A DNA stretch of 5,393 nt from an uncultured Sphingobacteriaceae bacterium (lineage in GTDB: Bacteria; Bacteroidota; Bacteroidia; Sphingobacteriales; Sphingobacteriaceae). Both the position numbers and the translations under genes were made by a program. Under the pieces are notes generated by a model. The model saw only the letters and a program-made list of their open reading frames with translations. It was not told where the DNA came from and did no database searches. Numbering within the stretch: the stretch's first letter is position 1; every line of letters begins with the position of its first letter. Positions 1-5,393 of this stretch are shown here, piece after piece. The stretch spans positions 1 to 5,393 of the forward strand of contig CALNCF010000314.1 in assembly GCA_937875035.1 (NCBI GenBank). Reading direction: 5' to 3'.

Positions 1-755
1 CTGTAAAAGATCGGATCCGGTGTGAGGTTGAGCTGCTTCAGGAAATAATCCACATCTCTCTTCGTAAAAATAAAACCTTTGTTGAAGGCATTGATGTAAA
101 AGAGAATTTCCTCTTCCTTCCTGGCTTCGTTTTTAAGCTGCTGCTGCTCGTCGCGGTAGGCAAGGATAAAATGCTGCGGCAGGTTCACTCCGTAAATGGG
201 GATGTCGAGCTTTTGCGCTACAACAGAATAGATAATAGCTAAAGAGATCTGGTTACCCCTGCGGGTTTCGAGCACTACGTTGATGTATGAGTTCTGCGGA
301 TCCTGGTAATTGGTGGTATTGCCTGTAAAACCGTGAATGTTATAGAACACATGGTTCAGGATCTTTACTTTTTCTACCGGGCTGGTATCGTAGCTAAGCT
401 CGATCCAGGCATCCCGCTTGATCGTGTCGATCTGCTGAATGATCTTTTGCTCGTCGAGATCAGGGTACTGGTAACGTGATACGAGTATAAACCCGCTGAG
501 CAGGTCGAAGGCTCCGGAAAGCGCCCAGGTCTGGAGGTCGTGCTTGAGCGACTGGAACTGGATCTTATGAATGAGATCTTCGATGCGTTGCTGAAGGATC
601 ACATCCAGCGACTGCTCCCAGAAGTTTTCGAGGGCAGGGATCACTTCGCTTCCGTAGCTTAGCAGTTTGTCCTCTACGTGACTGAAGATGTCTGCATCGG
701 TATCGTCGAGCAGCTTGACCAGGGCTTCTATTTCTTTCGGATTGATCATCATCAT
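1..755 (-). CDS. SirB1/transglutaminase-like domain protein (3' end beyond window)
   Basis: This open frame reads leftwards off the window edge, so 251 N-terminal residues are visible. Residues about 5-75 are helical and look HEAT-like (a run of Leu/Asp-rich helix, then Gly, then an aromatic). Residues about 160-230 resemble the SirB1/Transglut_core2 family: RRGNQISL at 165-172, GVNLPQHF at 189-196 and INAFNKG at 221-227. The middle motif supplies the family's conserved His (H195). No cysteine occurs anywhere in the visible part, so the nucleophile of classical transglutaminases is missing; the RRGN..SL motif sits where it would be expected. The protein has no signal peptide and is probably cytoplasmic. 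Three consecutive ATGs (755, 752, 749) are possible starts, and no Shine-Dalgarno sequence separates them; I took the outermost. The gene is divergent from the methyltransferase gene. Function is unknown: family identity is fairly secure, enzymatic activity is not. Confidence 0.85.
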   Translation of the reverse strand, partial: MMMINPKEIEALVKLLDDTDADIFSHVEDKLLSYGSEVIPALENFWEQSLDVILQQRIEDLIHKIQFQSLKHDLQTWALSGAFDLLSGFILVSRYQYPDLDEQKIIQQIDTIKRDAWIELSYDTSPVEKVKILNHVFYNIHGFTGNTTNYQDPQNSYINVVLETRRGNQISLAIIYSVVAQKLDIPIYGVNLPQHFILAYRDEQQQLKNEARKEEEILFYINAFNKGFIFTKRDVDYFLKQLNLTPDPIFY

Positions 756-877
756 TCGTAATTAAGCTAAATATAAAGTTTTTGTACCGGTAAATTACTG
801 TGCAGGCAACATTTAAGGCCGGAACAGCGCATATCAAACCATCTTTTTTGTTTTCTTTGCAGGCGTTTACCGATCCT
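756..877. other. Divergent intergenic spacer
   Basis: This 122-base spacer lies between two divergently transcribed genes and should hold both of their promoters. Only weak candidates are visible. On the minus strand TATATTTA (775-768) differs from TAnnTTTG at the last base and has no TTG at a suitable distance. On the plus strand TTTCTTTG (852-859) differs at one position and also lacks a -33 partner. No RNA gene, repeat or terminator was seen. The methyltransferase frame stays open back to an ATG at 800, but that extension is judged non-coding. Confidence 0.5.
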
Positions 878-1663
878 ATGAACGCTATAAAGACAGTTTT
901 CCGCTATTTGAGTTATTATTTCAGGTCGAATACCCTGCATGGAACCCATTCCCCGTTTGTATACAAGCTGCTGGAGGATGTTGTTTACGACCGGGCCCCG
1001 TACCCTGAATACGAAGGACCGGAAGAGGAGCGTAATCGCCTGCTGCACGACCAGCGTATGATCAGGATCACCGATTACGGGGCCGGAGCGGAGGTTAATC
1101 ATGATAAAGAACGAAAAGTGGCTTCTATCGCGGCCCGGTCGCTCAAGTCCAAAAAGTATGCCCGTCTTTTATTCCGACTGGTTCGTCATTTCAAACCCCG
1201 CCATATGATCGAGCTGGGGACTTCCCTGGGAATTACTTCCTCATACCTTGCGAAGGCGCATCCGCAGGTTACACTGGTAACCATGGAAGGCTGTCCGAAC
1301 ACCCTTGCCGTCGCCACGGAATCTTTCGCGCGGCAGGGGCTGGAAAATATCCGGACCATCACCGGGAATTTTGATCATACCTTTCCGGAGCTGATCGATA
1401 AGATGGAAACGGCAGACTTCATCTTCTTCGACGGCAATCACCGTAAAGAGGCTACCCTCAATTATTTTTACAAAGCCTTGCCAAAAGTAAATGAGCGGAC
1501 GCTCTTCGTGTTCGATGATATTTACTGGAGCGACGGCATGGCCGAAGCCTGGCAGGAGATCAAGGCAAACGCGCATGTGCGTGTAACGATCGACCTGTTC
1601 TTCATCGGTTTGGTCTTCTTTAAAAAAGATCAGGCGAAGGAAGATTTCGTGATCCGCTATTAG
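878..1663 (+). CDS. Class I SAM-dependent methyltransferase, O-methyltransferase-like
   Basis: Predicted 261-residue cytoplasmic methyltransferase with a Rossmann-like fold. Motif I, the SAM-binding glycine loop, is ELGTSLG at residues 112-118. The following strand TLVTMEG carries an acidic residue in the place that usually binds the SAM ribose. FIFFDGNH places an Asp at 185, and FVFDD places Asp 213 and 214. This spacing resembles the metal-binding acids of catechol-O-methyltransferase-type enzymes, which suggests but does not prove an O-methyltransferase. The N-terminal segment HGTHSPFVYKLL (about residues 24-35) is, from memory, typical of the Bacteroidota members of this group. The frame is open to an ATG at 800. 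I prefer 878 because the extra 26 residues look like translated spacer and the conserved fold begins after 878. The gene stands alone: divergent to the left, and the next gene has its own promoter. Substrate unknown. Confidence 0.85.
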   Translation: MNAIKTVFRYLSYYFRSNTLHGTHSPFVYKLLEDVVYDRAPYPEYEGPEEERNRLLHDQRMIRITDYGAGAEVNHDKERKVASIAARSLKSKKYARLLFRLVRHFKPRHMIELGTSLGITSSYLAKAHPQVTLVTMEGCPNTLAVATESFARQGLENIRTITGNFDHTFPELIDKMETADFIFFDGNHRKEATLNYFYKALPKVNERTLFVFDDIYWSDGMAEAWQEIKANAHVRVTIDLFFIGLVFFKKDQAKEDFVIRY

Positions 1664-1730
1664 TAATGTGAGCAGGCTTTCGCGGGCAAAGCGCCTCTTT
1701 TCAACGCTTTCATATTTAATTTTGAAATTG

Positions 1731-1762
1731 TTGAGGCCATTCGGTACATTTCGTTACTTTTG
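1731..1762 (+). promoter_or_regulatory. Bacteroidota-type promoter of the deoxyhypusine-synthase-like gene
   Basis: The -7 element TACTTTTG (1755-1762) matches TAnnTTTG exactly. A -33 TTG lies at 1731-1733, 21 bp upstream, within TTGTTG (1728-1733). This predicts a transcript start near 1768-1770 and a leader of about 15 bases before the ATG at 1784, with no Shine-Dalgarno sequence but an A/T-rich stretch, as is common in this phylum. The site implies that the gene is transcribed separately from the methyltransferase gene. The match was made by eye. Confidence 0.65.
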
Positions 1763-1783
1763 GGCATTTAATTTTCAGAAATC

Positions 1784-2764
1784 ATGTCTACACAAAAAGG
1801 ACCTATTTCTCAGTTCATTGAGAAAAACTATTTACACTTCAACGCGGCTGCATTAATGGATGCGGCAAAAGGGTATGAAACACACTTGCTTGAAGGTGGT
1901 AAGATGATGGTAACACTTGCCGGTGCGATGAGCACGGCAGAGCTGGGAATTTCTTTCGCCGAAATGATCCGTCAGGGTAAGGTGGATATCATCTCCTGCA
2001 CGGGCGCGAACCTCGAAGAAGACATTATGAACCTGGTAGCGCATTCGCACTACAAAAGGGTGCCTAACTACCGCGACCTGAGCCCTCAGGACGAATGGGC
2101 GCTCCTGGAAAAAGGATACAACCGCGTAACCGATACCTGTATTCCGGAAGAAGAAGCCTTCCGCCGGATCCAGAAACATATTTTCAAGCAATGGAAGAAT
2201 GCGCAGGATAGCGGCGAACGCTATTTCCCGCATGAGTACATGTACAAGATGCTGCTTTCTAAGGAAATGGAACAATATTACGAGATCGATCCGAAGAACA
2301 GCTGGATGCTGGCTGCCGCGGAGCGCAACATCCCGATCATTGTACCGGGATGGGAAGACTCGACCATGGGTAATATCTTCGCTTCTTACTGCATCAAGGG
2401 TGAGCTGAACCCATCGACCATGAAATCTGGGATCGAATACATGATCTGGTTAAGTGACTGGTACAGAAACAATTCATCCGGGAAGGGAGTGGGCTTCTTC
2501 CAGATCGGCGGCGGTATTGCCGGCGATTTCCCGATCTGCGTGGTGCCGATGATGTACCAGGATCTCGAATGGCATGATGTTCCGTTCTGGAGCTACTTCT
2601 GCCAGATCTCCGATTCAACAACTTCTTACGGATCATACTCAGGAGCAGTGCCTAACGAAAAAATAACCTGGGGTAAGCTCGATATCAATACGCCAAAATT
2701 CATTGTAGAATCGGATGCAACCATCGTAGCGCCACTGATCTTTGCCTGGATACTGGGGCAGTAA
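1784..2764 (+). CDS. Deoxyhypusine synthase family protein
   Basis: Complete 326-residue protein of the deoxyhypusine synthase (DHS) family. DHS transfers the aminobutyl group of spermidine through NAD chemistry and an enzyme-lysine imine. Recognisable blocks are KVDIISCTGANLEED (66-80), matching the family's VDVLVTTAGGVEED; KGYNRV (110-115), matching KGINRI; VPGWEDSTMGN (187-197), matching the family's conserved glycine/acidic segment; GGGIAGDF (242-249); and SGAVPNEKITWGK (286-298). The last block holds K298, equivalent to the catalytic lysine of human DHS. After the GGG the human enzyme has two histidines, one of which contacts spermidine; here they are Asp248 and Phe249. Bacteria lack eIF5A, so the true acceptor is unclear. 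Homospermidine formation (putrescine as acceptor) is a reasonable alternative, known for DHS-derived enzymes in plants. There is no signal peptide, so it is cytoplasmic. No polyamine gene adjoins it in the window. It has its own promoter. Confidence 0.9.
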   Translation: MSTQKGPISQFIEKNYLHFNAAALMDAAKGYETHLLEGGKMMVTLAGAMSTAELGISFAEMIRQGKVDIISCTGANLEEDIMNLVAHSHYKRVPNYRDLSPQDEWALLEKGYNRVTDTCIPEEEAFRRIQKHIFKQWKNAQDSGERYFPHEYMYKMLLSKEMEQYYEIDPKNSWMLAAAERNIPIIVPGWEDSTMGNIFASYCIKGELNPSTMKSGIEYMIWLSDWYRNNSSGKGVGFFQIGGGIAGDFPICVVPMMYQDLEWHDVPFWSYFCQISDSTTSYGSYSGAVPNEKITWGKLDINTPKFIVESDATIVAPLIFAWILGQ

Positions 2765-2844
2765 TCCGGGTAGCGAAAGAATCGCGCATTTGCCTGATCT
2801 TAAGGCCAGAAAATGTGCTATTTAGAATCGTTAAAAATAAGATT
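2765..2844. other. Spacer after the deoxyhypusine-synthase-like gene
   Basis: This stretch between the stop codon and the repeat/promoter region of the next operon holds nothing firm. A 4-bp stem (GCCT 2792-2795 with AGGC 2803-2806) lacks a following T-run, so it is not a convincing intrinsic terminator. The right half becomes A/T-rich towards the promoter. Confidence 0.4.
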
Positions 2845-2864
2845 ATTTGTCACCAATTTGTCAC
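2845..2864 (+). repeat. Direct repeat ATTTGTCAC, 11-bp period
   Basis: The 9-mer ATTTGTCAC occurs at 2845-2853 and again at 2856-2864, separated by two bases. The period of 11 bp puts both copies on the same face of the helix. The second copy contains the TTTG used as the -33 element of the actA promoter. This arrangement would suit a transcription factor bound as a tandem dimer, or it could offer two alternative -33 boxes. No regulator can be named from the sequence. Confidence 0.6.
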
Positions 2865-2890
2865 GGGAATTAAATAATATTCTATTTTTG
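2857..2890 (+). promoter_or_regulatory. Bacteroidota-type promoter of the ACIII operon
   Basis: The -7 element TATTTTTG (2883-2890) matches TAnnTTTG exactly. The -33 element TTTG (2857-2860) lies 22 bp upstream, at the long end of the usual spacing. The predicted start near 2896-2898 gives a leader of roughly 75 bases to the actA ATG. The upstream sequence is A/T-rich. This is the only good promoter seen between the deoxyhypusine-synthase-like gene and actA, so actA-actB should be expressed from here. Confidence 0.65.
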
Positions 2891-2971
2891 CCACACTAAA
2901 AAGTGGATTTTAGGCGAATTAAGCCGAGAATTTTCTGATTTTTCAACATAAGATATTAATATTCAACACGT
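2891..2971 (+). other. Probable 5' leader of actA
   Basis: A/T-rich leader between the promoter and the actA start. It contains a short perfect inverted repeat, CACT (2894-2897) with AGTG (2902-2905), and a 10-bp palindrome, ATATTAATAT (2953-2962), just before the start codon. Neither resembles a known riboswitch, and the hairpins would be weak. No Shine-Dalgarno sequence is visible before the ATG at 2972. Confidence 0.35.
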
Positions 2972-4252
2972 ATGGGTGGTACATCCTCAATTGGCAGAAA
3001 AATTTCATTACGATTTACACTCTTCCTGTTTGCTTTGTCCATCAACCTCTCCTTTGTTAAGGCACAGGATGTAGCTGCTGGTGAAACCATTTTCAAACAG
3101 AATTGTACGGCATGTCACGCTGTGAACAGACAGGTGATTGGTCCGGCGTTAAAAGGTGTAGAAGACAGGTGGGCCGATAAAGCCTTGCTGAAGAAATTCA
3201 TTCTAAATTCTCAATCGGTTATCAAGTCCGGTGACAAGCATTCGGTGGAATTGTTCAAGCAGTTCAACAATACCGTAATGCCTAACCACAGCTTCAACGA
3301 TGAAGAGATGACGAACCTGTTAGCCTATATCAAGGCAGAAGGCGACAAGCCTGCAGGCGGTGCAGCTGCTACGGCAGGTGCTGGCGCCGCCGGAGCGGCA
3401 TCGGGCTCATCGATCAACAATTACACCGTAAGTGGTCTGGTTGTATTGGTTGTTGTGCTGATCATCGTGATCATGGTGCTGAACCGGGTGATCTCTTCTC
3501 TCGAAAGATTGATCCGTATCAAAACCGGTGAGGAAGAAGAGGAAGTTGTTGAAGTGGTTAAGGAGAAAGTTTCTCCGTTCCGTTGGGTACTGCTGAATAA
3601 AAAGAAAGTGTTCTTTGCAGGCATCCTGTTATTTCTTTTAGGAAGCGTATGGGCATGGGATACCATGTGGAACATCGGTGTTCACCAGAACTACCAGCCG
3701 GTACAGCCTATTAAATTCTCTCACGAATTACACGCTGGTATCAACCAGATCAATTGTCAATATTGTCACTCAGGCGCATTCAAATCCAAGAATGCAAGCA
3801 TTCCTTCGGCGAACGTATGTATGAACTGTCACTCTTATGTGCAGGCAACCGAGAAATACGACGGTGAGATCTCACCGGAGATCAAAAAGATCTATGCCGC
3901 ATTGGATTATAATCCTGAAACACGTACATACGGCACCAACCAGAAGCCGATCGAATGGGTACGTATCCACAACCTTCCTGATTTTGCATACTTCAACCAC
4001 TCACAGCACGTGAAGGTGGCTGGTGTGGAATGTCAGAAATGCCACGGACCGATCGAAACCATGAAAGAGGTTTACCAGTACTCGCCATTGACCATGGGCT
4101 GGTGTATCAACTGTCACAAAGAGACAGAAGTAAACAGCAAGGGTAATGCGTATTACGATAAGATCCTGGCTGCTCACGATGAGATCAAGCAGGGTAAGAA
4201 AGTAACAGCGGCAATGCTGGGTGGTCTGGAATGTGTGAAATGCCACTACTAA
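2972..4252 (+). CDS. actA: ACIII subunit ActA: mono-haem domain fused to penta-haem cytochrome c
   Basis: A 426-residue multihaem cytochrome of alternative complex III, the quinol oxidoreductase that replaces bc1 and passes electrons to a cytochrome oxidase. A signal peptide spans about residues 1-31 (hydrophobic core, VKA then Q). Next comes a class I cytochrome c domain, CTACH at 45-49, with M103 in VMPNHSF as likely axial ligand. An Ala/Gly linker (about 128-146), membrane segment 1 (about 151-170), a charged loop with a Glu run (187-191), and membrane segment 2 (about 212-230) follow. The penta-haem part has CQYCH 262, CMNCH 283, CQKCH 354, CINCH 378 and CVKCH 421, ending one residue after the last motif. 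FAYFNHSQHV and SPLTMGWCINCH are typical ActA blocks. Two membrane segments put both haem regions in the periplasm, which haem attachment requires. The N-terminal haem domain is, as I recall, common in Bacteroidota ActA. It is first in the operon, 49 bases before actB. Confidence 0.93.
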   Translation: MGGTSSIGRKISLRFTLFLFALSINLSFVKAQDVAAGETIFKQNCTACHAVNRQVIGPALKGVEDRWADKALLKKFILNSQSVIKSGDKHSVELFKQFNNTVMPNHSFNDEEMTNLLAYIKAEGDKPAGGAAATAGAGAAGAASGSSINNYTVSGLVVLVVVLIIVIMVLNRVISSLERLIRIKTGEEEEEVVEVVKEKVSPFRWVLLNKKKVFFAGILLFLLGSVWAWDTMWNIGVHQNYQPVQPIKFSHELHAGINQINCQYCHSGAFKSKNASIPSANVCMNCHSYVQATEKYDGEISPEIKKIYAALDYNPETRTYGTNQKPIEWVRIHNLPDFAYFNHSQHVKVAGVECQKCHGPIETMKEVYQYSPLTMGWCINCHKETEVNSKGNAYYDKILAAHDEIKQGKKVTAAMLGGLECVKCHY

Positions 4253-4301
4253 TAATTAATTACAGAAACAACAAATAACATCGAGTATTGCAATCATATA
4301 T

Positions 4302-5393
4302 ATGATGGAAAATAACGAGAAAAAATATTGGAAAGGACTCGAGGAGCTGCATGAAACTCCAGAGTTTAATAAATTCAGACATAACGAATTTGCTGAGGAG
4401 CTTCCAATAGAAGATTTATTATCGGAATCAAACATTAAAACGCCTACTCCGCGTAGAGACTTCTTAAAAGTACTGGGCTTCGGAATGAGCGCTGTTGCGC
4501 TGGCTGCTTGTAATGAAGCGCCGGTAAGAAAAGCGATCCCATATTTAATTAAGCCGGAAGAGGTGACCCCGGGTGTGGCCAATTACTATACTTCCAGCTA
4601 TGAAGGTGTAGGGGTGCTGGTAAAGACCCGCGAAGGCCGCCCTATTAAAATCGAAGGTAACCCGAACGACCCGGTGGGTATGGGTGGTACAGACGCTGCC
4701 GCGCAGGCATCGGTACTCGACCTGTACGACAAGTCGCGTTTAAAGAACCCTACGCTGAAAAACGCGGAGTCGACCTGGGACGCGGTTGATAACTATGTAA
4801 AGACACAATTAACAGAGATCGCAGCTAAAGGAGGAAACATCCGTATTGTAAGCAGTACGGTGATGAGCCCTTCGACCAAGGCGGTGATCGCTGATTTCGC
4901 GGCGAAATACCCGACTACGAAGCACATTACCTTTGATGCGTCATCTTATTCAGGTATTATCAACGCGAATAATAACAGCTTCGGTAAAGCGGTGATCCCT
5001 TCTTATCGTTTCGATAATGCGGATGTGATCGTAAGCTTTGACGCCGACTTCCTCGGAACCTGGATCTCTTCCTGCGAATATACCCGTCAGTATACTTCAA
5101 ACAGGGATCACAAGAGCTTACAGGCTAAGAAAATGTCGCGTCACATTCAGTTCGAAACAGGCTTAAGCCTGACCGGTACGAATGCTGATACACGTTTTGT
5201 ACACAAACCATCACAACAAGGGCTGGCAGTGCTGGCTTTATATAATGCCATTGCAGGTCTTGCCGGTGCCGCTAAAGCGGGTGCGGTAACAGTTCCTTTC
5301 GAAAAGATCATTAACGATACGGCGAAAGAGCTGTGGAATGCGAAAGGTAAAGCATTAGTGGTGTGTGGTTCGAATGACGTTTCTGTACAGGTA
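4302..5393 (+). CDS. actB: ACIII subunit ActB, Tat-variant molybdopterin oxidoreductase-like protein (3' end beyond window)
   Basis: The frame stays open to the right edge, giving 364 residues of a protein usually about 1000 long. It is the large peripheral ACIII subunit: an N-terminal molybdopterin-oxidoreductase-like domain, known to lack the molybdenum cofactor, and a C-terminal iron-sulfur ferredoxin-like domain that would lie outside the window. An extended, charged N-region (KKYWKGLEELHETPEF near the start) precedes the twin-arginine motif TPRRDFLK (48-55), a hydrophobic stretch and LAAC (67-70). This is the variant Tat signal of the family. C70, followed by NEAPVRKAIPYL, fits a lipoprotein cleavage site, so the mature protein may be lipid-anchored on the periplasmic side. 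VLVKTREGRPIKIEGNP (105-121) is a typical molybdopterin-oxidoreductase block. Adjacent ATGs at 4302 and 4305 are equal candidates; I chose the first. It is co-transcribed with actA. Confidence 0.92.
   Translation, partial: MMENNEKKYWKGLEELHETPEFNKFRHNEFAEELPIEDLLSESNIKTPTPRRDFLKVLGFGMSAVALAACNEAPVRKAIPYLIKPEEVTPGVANYYTSSYEGVGVLVKTREGRPIKIEGNPNDPVGMGGTDAAAQASVLDLYDKSRLKNPTLKNAESTWDAVDNYVKTQLTEIAAKGGNIRIVSSTVMSPSTKAVIADFAAKYPTTKHITFDASSYSGIINANNNSFGKAVIPSYRFDNADVIVSFDADFLGTWISSCEYTRQYTSNRDHKSLQAKKMSRHIQFETGLSLTGTNADTRFVHKPSQQGLAVLALYNAIAGLAGAAKAGAVTVPFEKIINDTAKELWNAKGKALVVCGSNDVSVQV

Noticed and set aside
138..146. CTG triplet repeat
   Set aside because: Only three units inside the coding sequence, encoding three Gln; ordinary codon repetition.
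768..775. Minus-strand TATATTTA as the promoter of the transglutaminase-like gene
   Set aside because: One mismatch to TAnnTTTG, and the nearest upstream TTG is about 31 bp away, too far for a -33 element.
852..859. Plus-strand TTTCTTTG as the methyltransferase promoter
   Set aside because: One mismatch in the TA and no TTG at a suitable distance upstream; pyrimidine-rich sequence gives such matches by chance.
800..877. Upstream ATG at 800 as the methyltransferase start
   Set aside because: The added 26 residues show no family motif and would fill most of the divergent promoter spacer; the ATG at 878 lies just before the conserved N-terminal segment.
1668..1856. Plus-strand 62-codon frame between the methyltransferase and deoxyhypusine-synthase-like genes
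   Set aside because: It runs through the predicted promoter and overlaps the first 73 bases of the next gene in another frame; the product shows no recognisable family and looks like translated spacer.
2792..2806. Possible terminator hairpin after the deoxyhypusine-synthase-like gene
   Set aside because: The stem is only 4 bp and no T-run follows.
4253..4301. Separate promoter for actB
   Set aside because: The 49-base A/T-rich gap has no TAnnTTTG element; co-transcription with actA explains it.
4256..4582. Minus-strand 108-codon frame opposite actB
   Set aside because: It is antisense to the strongly recognisable start of actB and has no family resemblance.

Overview
The window looks like chromosomal core sequence from a member of the Bacteroidota. 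Three things support this. Two promoter-like sites match the Bacteroidota pattern (TTG or TTTG, about 21-22 bp, TAnnTTTG). Clear Shine-Dalgarno sequences are missing before the starts. The protein set includes an alternative complex III (ACIII) operon beginning with a haem-fused ActA and a Tat-variant ActB, and a bacterial deoxyhypusine-synthase-like protein. A Chitinophagales- or Cytophagales-like lineage is a guess only.

Layout, left to right. Bases 1-755 (minus strand, 3' end cut by the window edge) encode a SirB1/transglutaminase-like protein with a HEAT-like N-terminus and no cysteine in the visible part. A 122-base divergent spacer separates it from a plus-strand class I SAM-dependent methyltransferase, whose start is best placed at 878 and which ends at 1663. 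A 120-base gap carries a good Bacteroidota-type promoter, followed by a complete deoxyhypusine-synthase-family gene (1784-2764) that keeps the family's active-site lysine but differs elsewhere in the active site.

A 207-base gap follows. It holds a second good promoter, whose -33 region overlaps a 9-bp direct repeat spaced one helical turn apart. This promoter drives the start of the ACIII operon: actA (2972-4252, signal peptide, one N-terminal mono-haem domain, two membrane segments, five further CxxCH motifs) and, 49 bases on, actB (from 4302, running off the right edge).

How the genes work together: only actA and actB form a clear functional unit. ACIII is a quinol:electron-acceptor oxidoreductase that replaces cytochrome bc1. 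ActA carries electrons through haems on the periplasmic side, and ActB is the large peripheral molybdopterin-oxidoreductase-like/ferredoxin-like subunit. The remaining ACIII genes (actC onwards) would be expected beyond the right edge. The three genes to the left have no evident link to respiration or to each other. I found no RNA gene, mobile element, CRISPR array or clear intrinsic terminator, and no convincing novel system. The most interesting points are the unknown substrate of the deoxyhypusine-synthase-like enzyme, the cysteine-free transglutaminase-like protein, and the phased repeat at the ACIII promoter.
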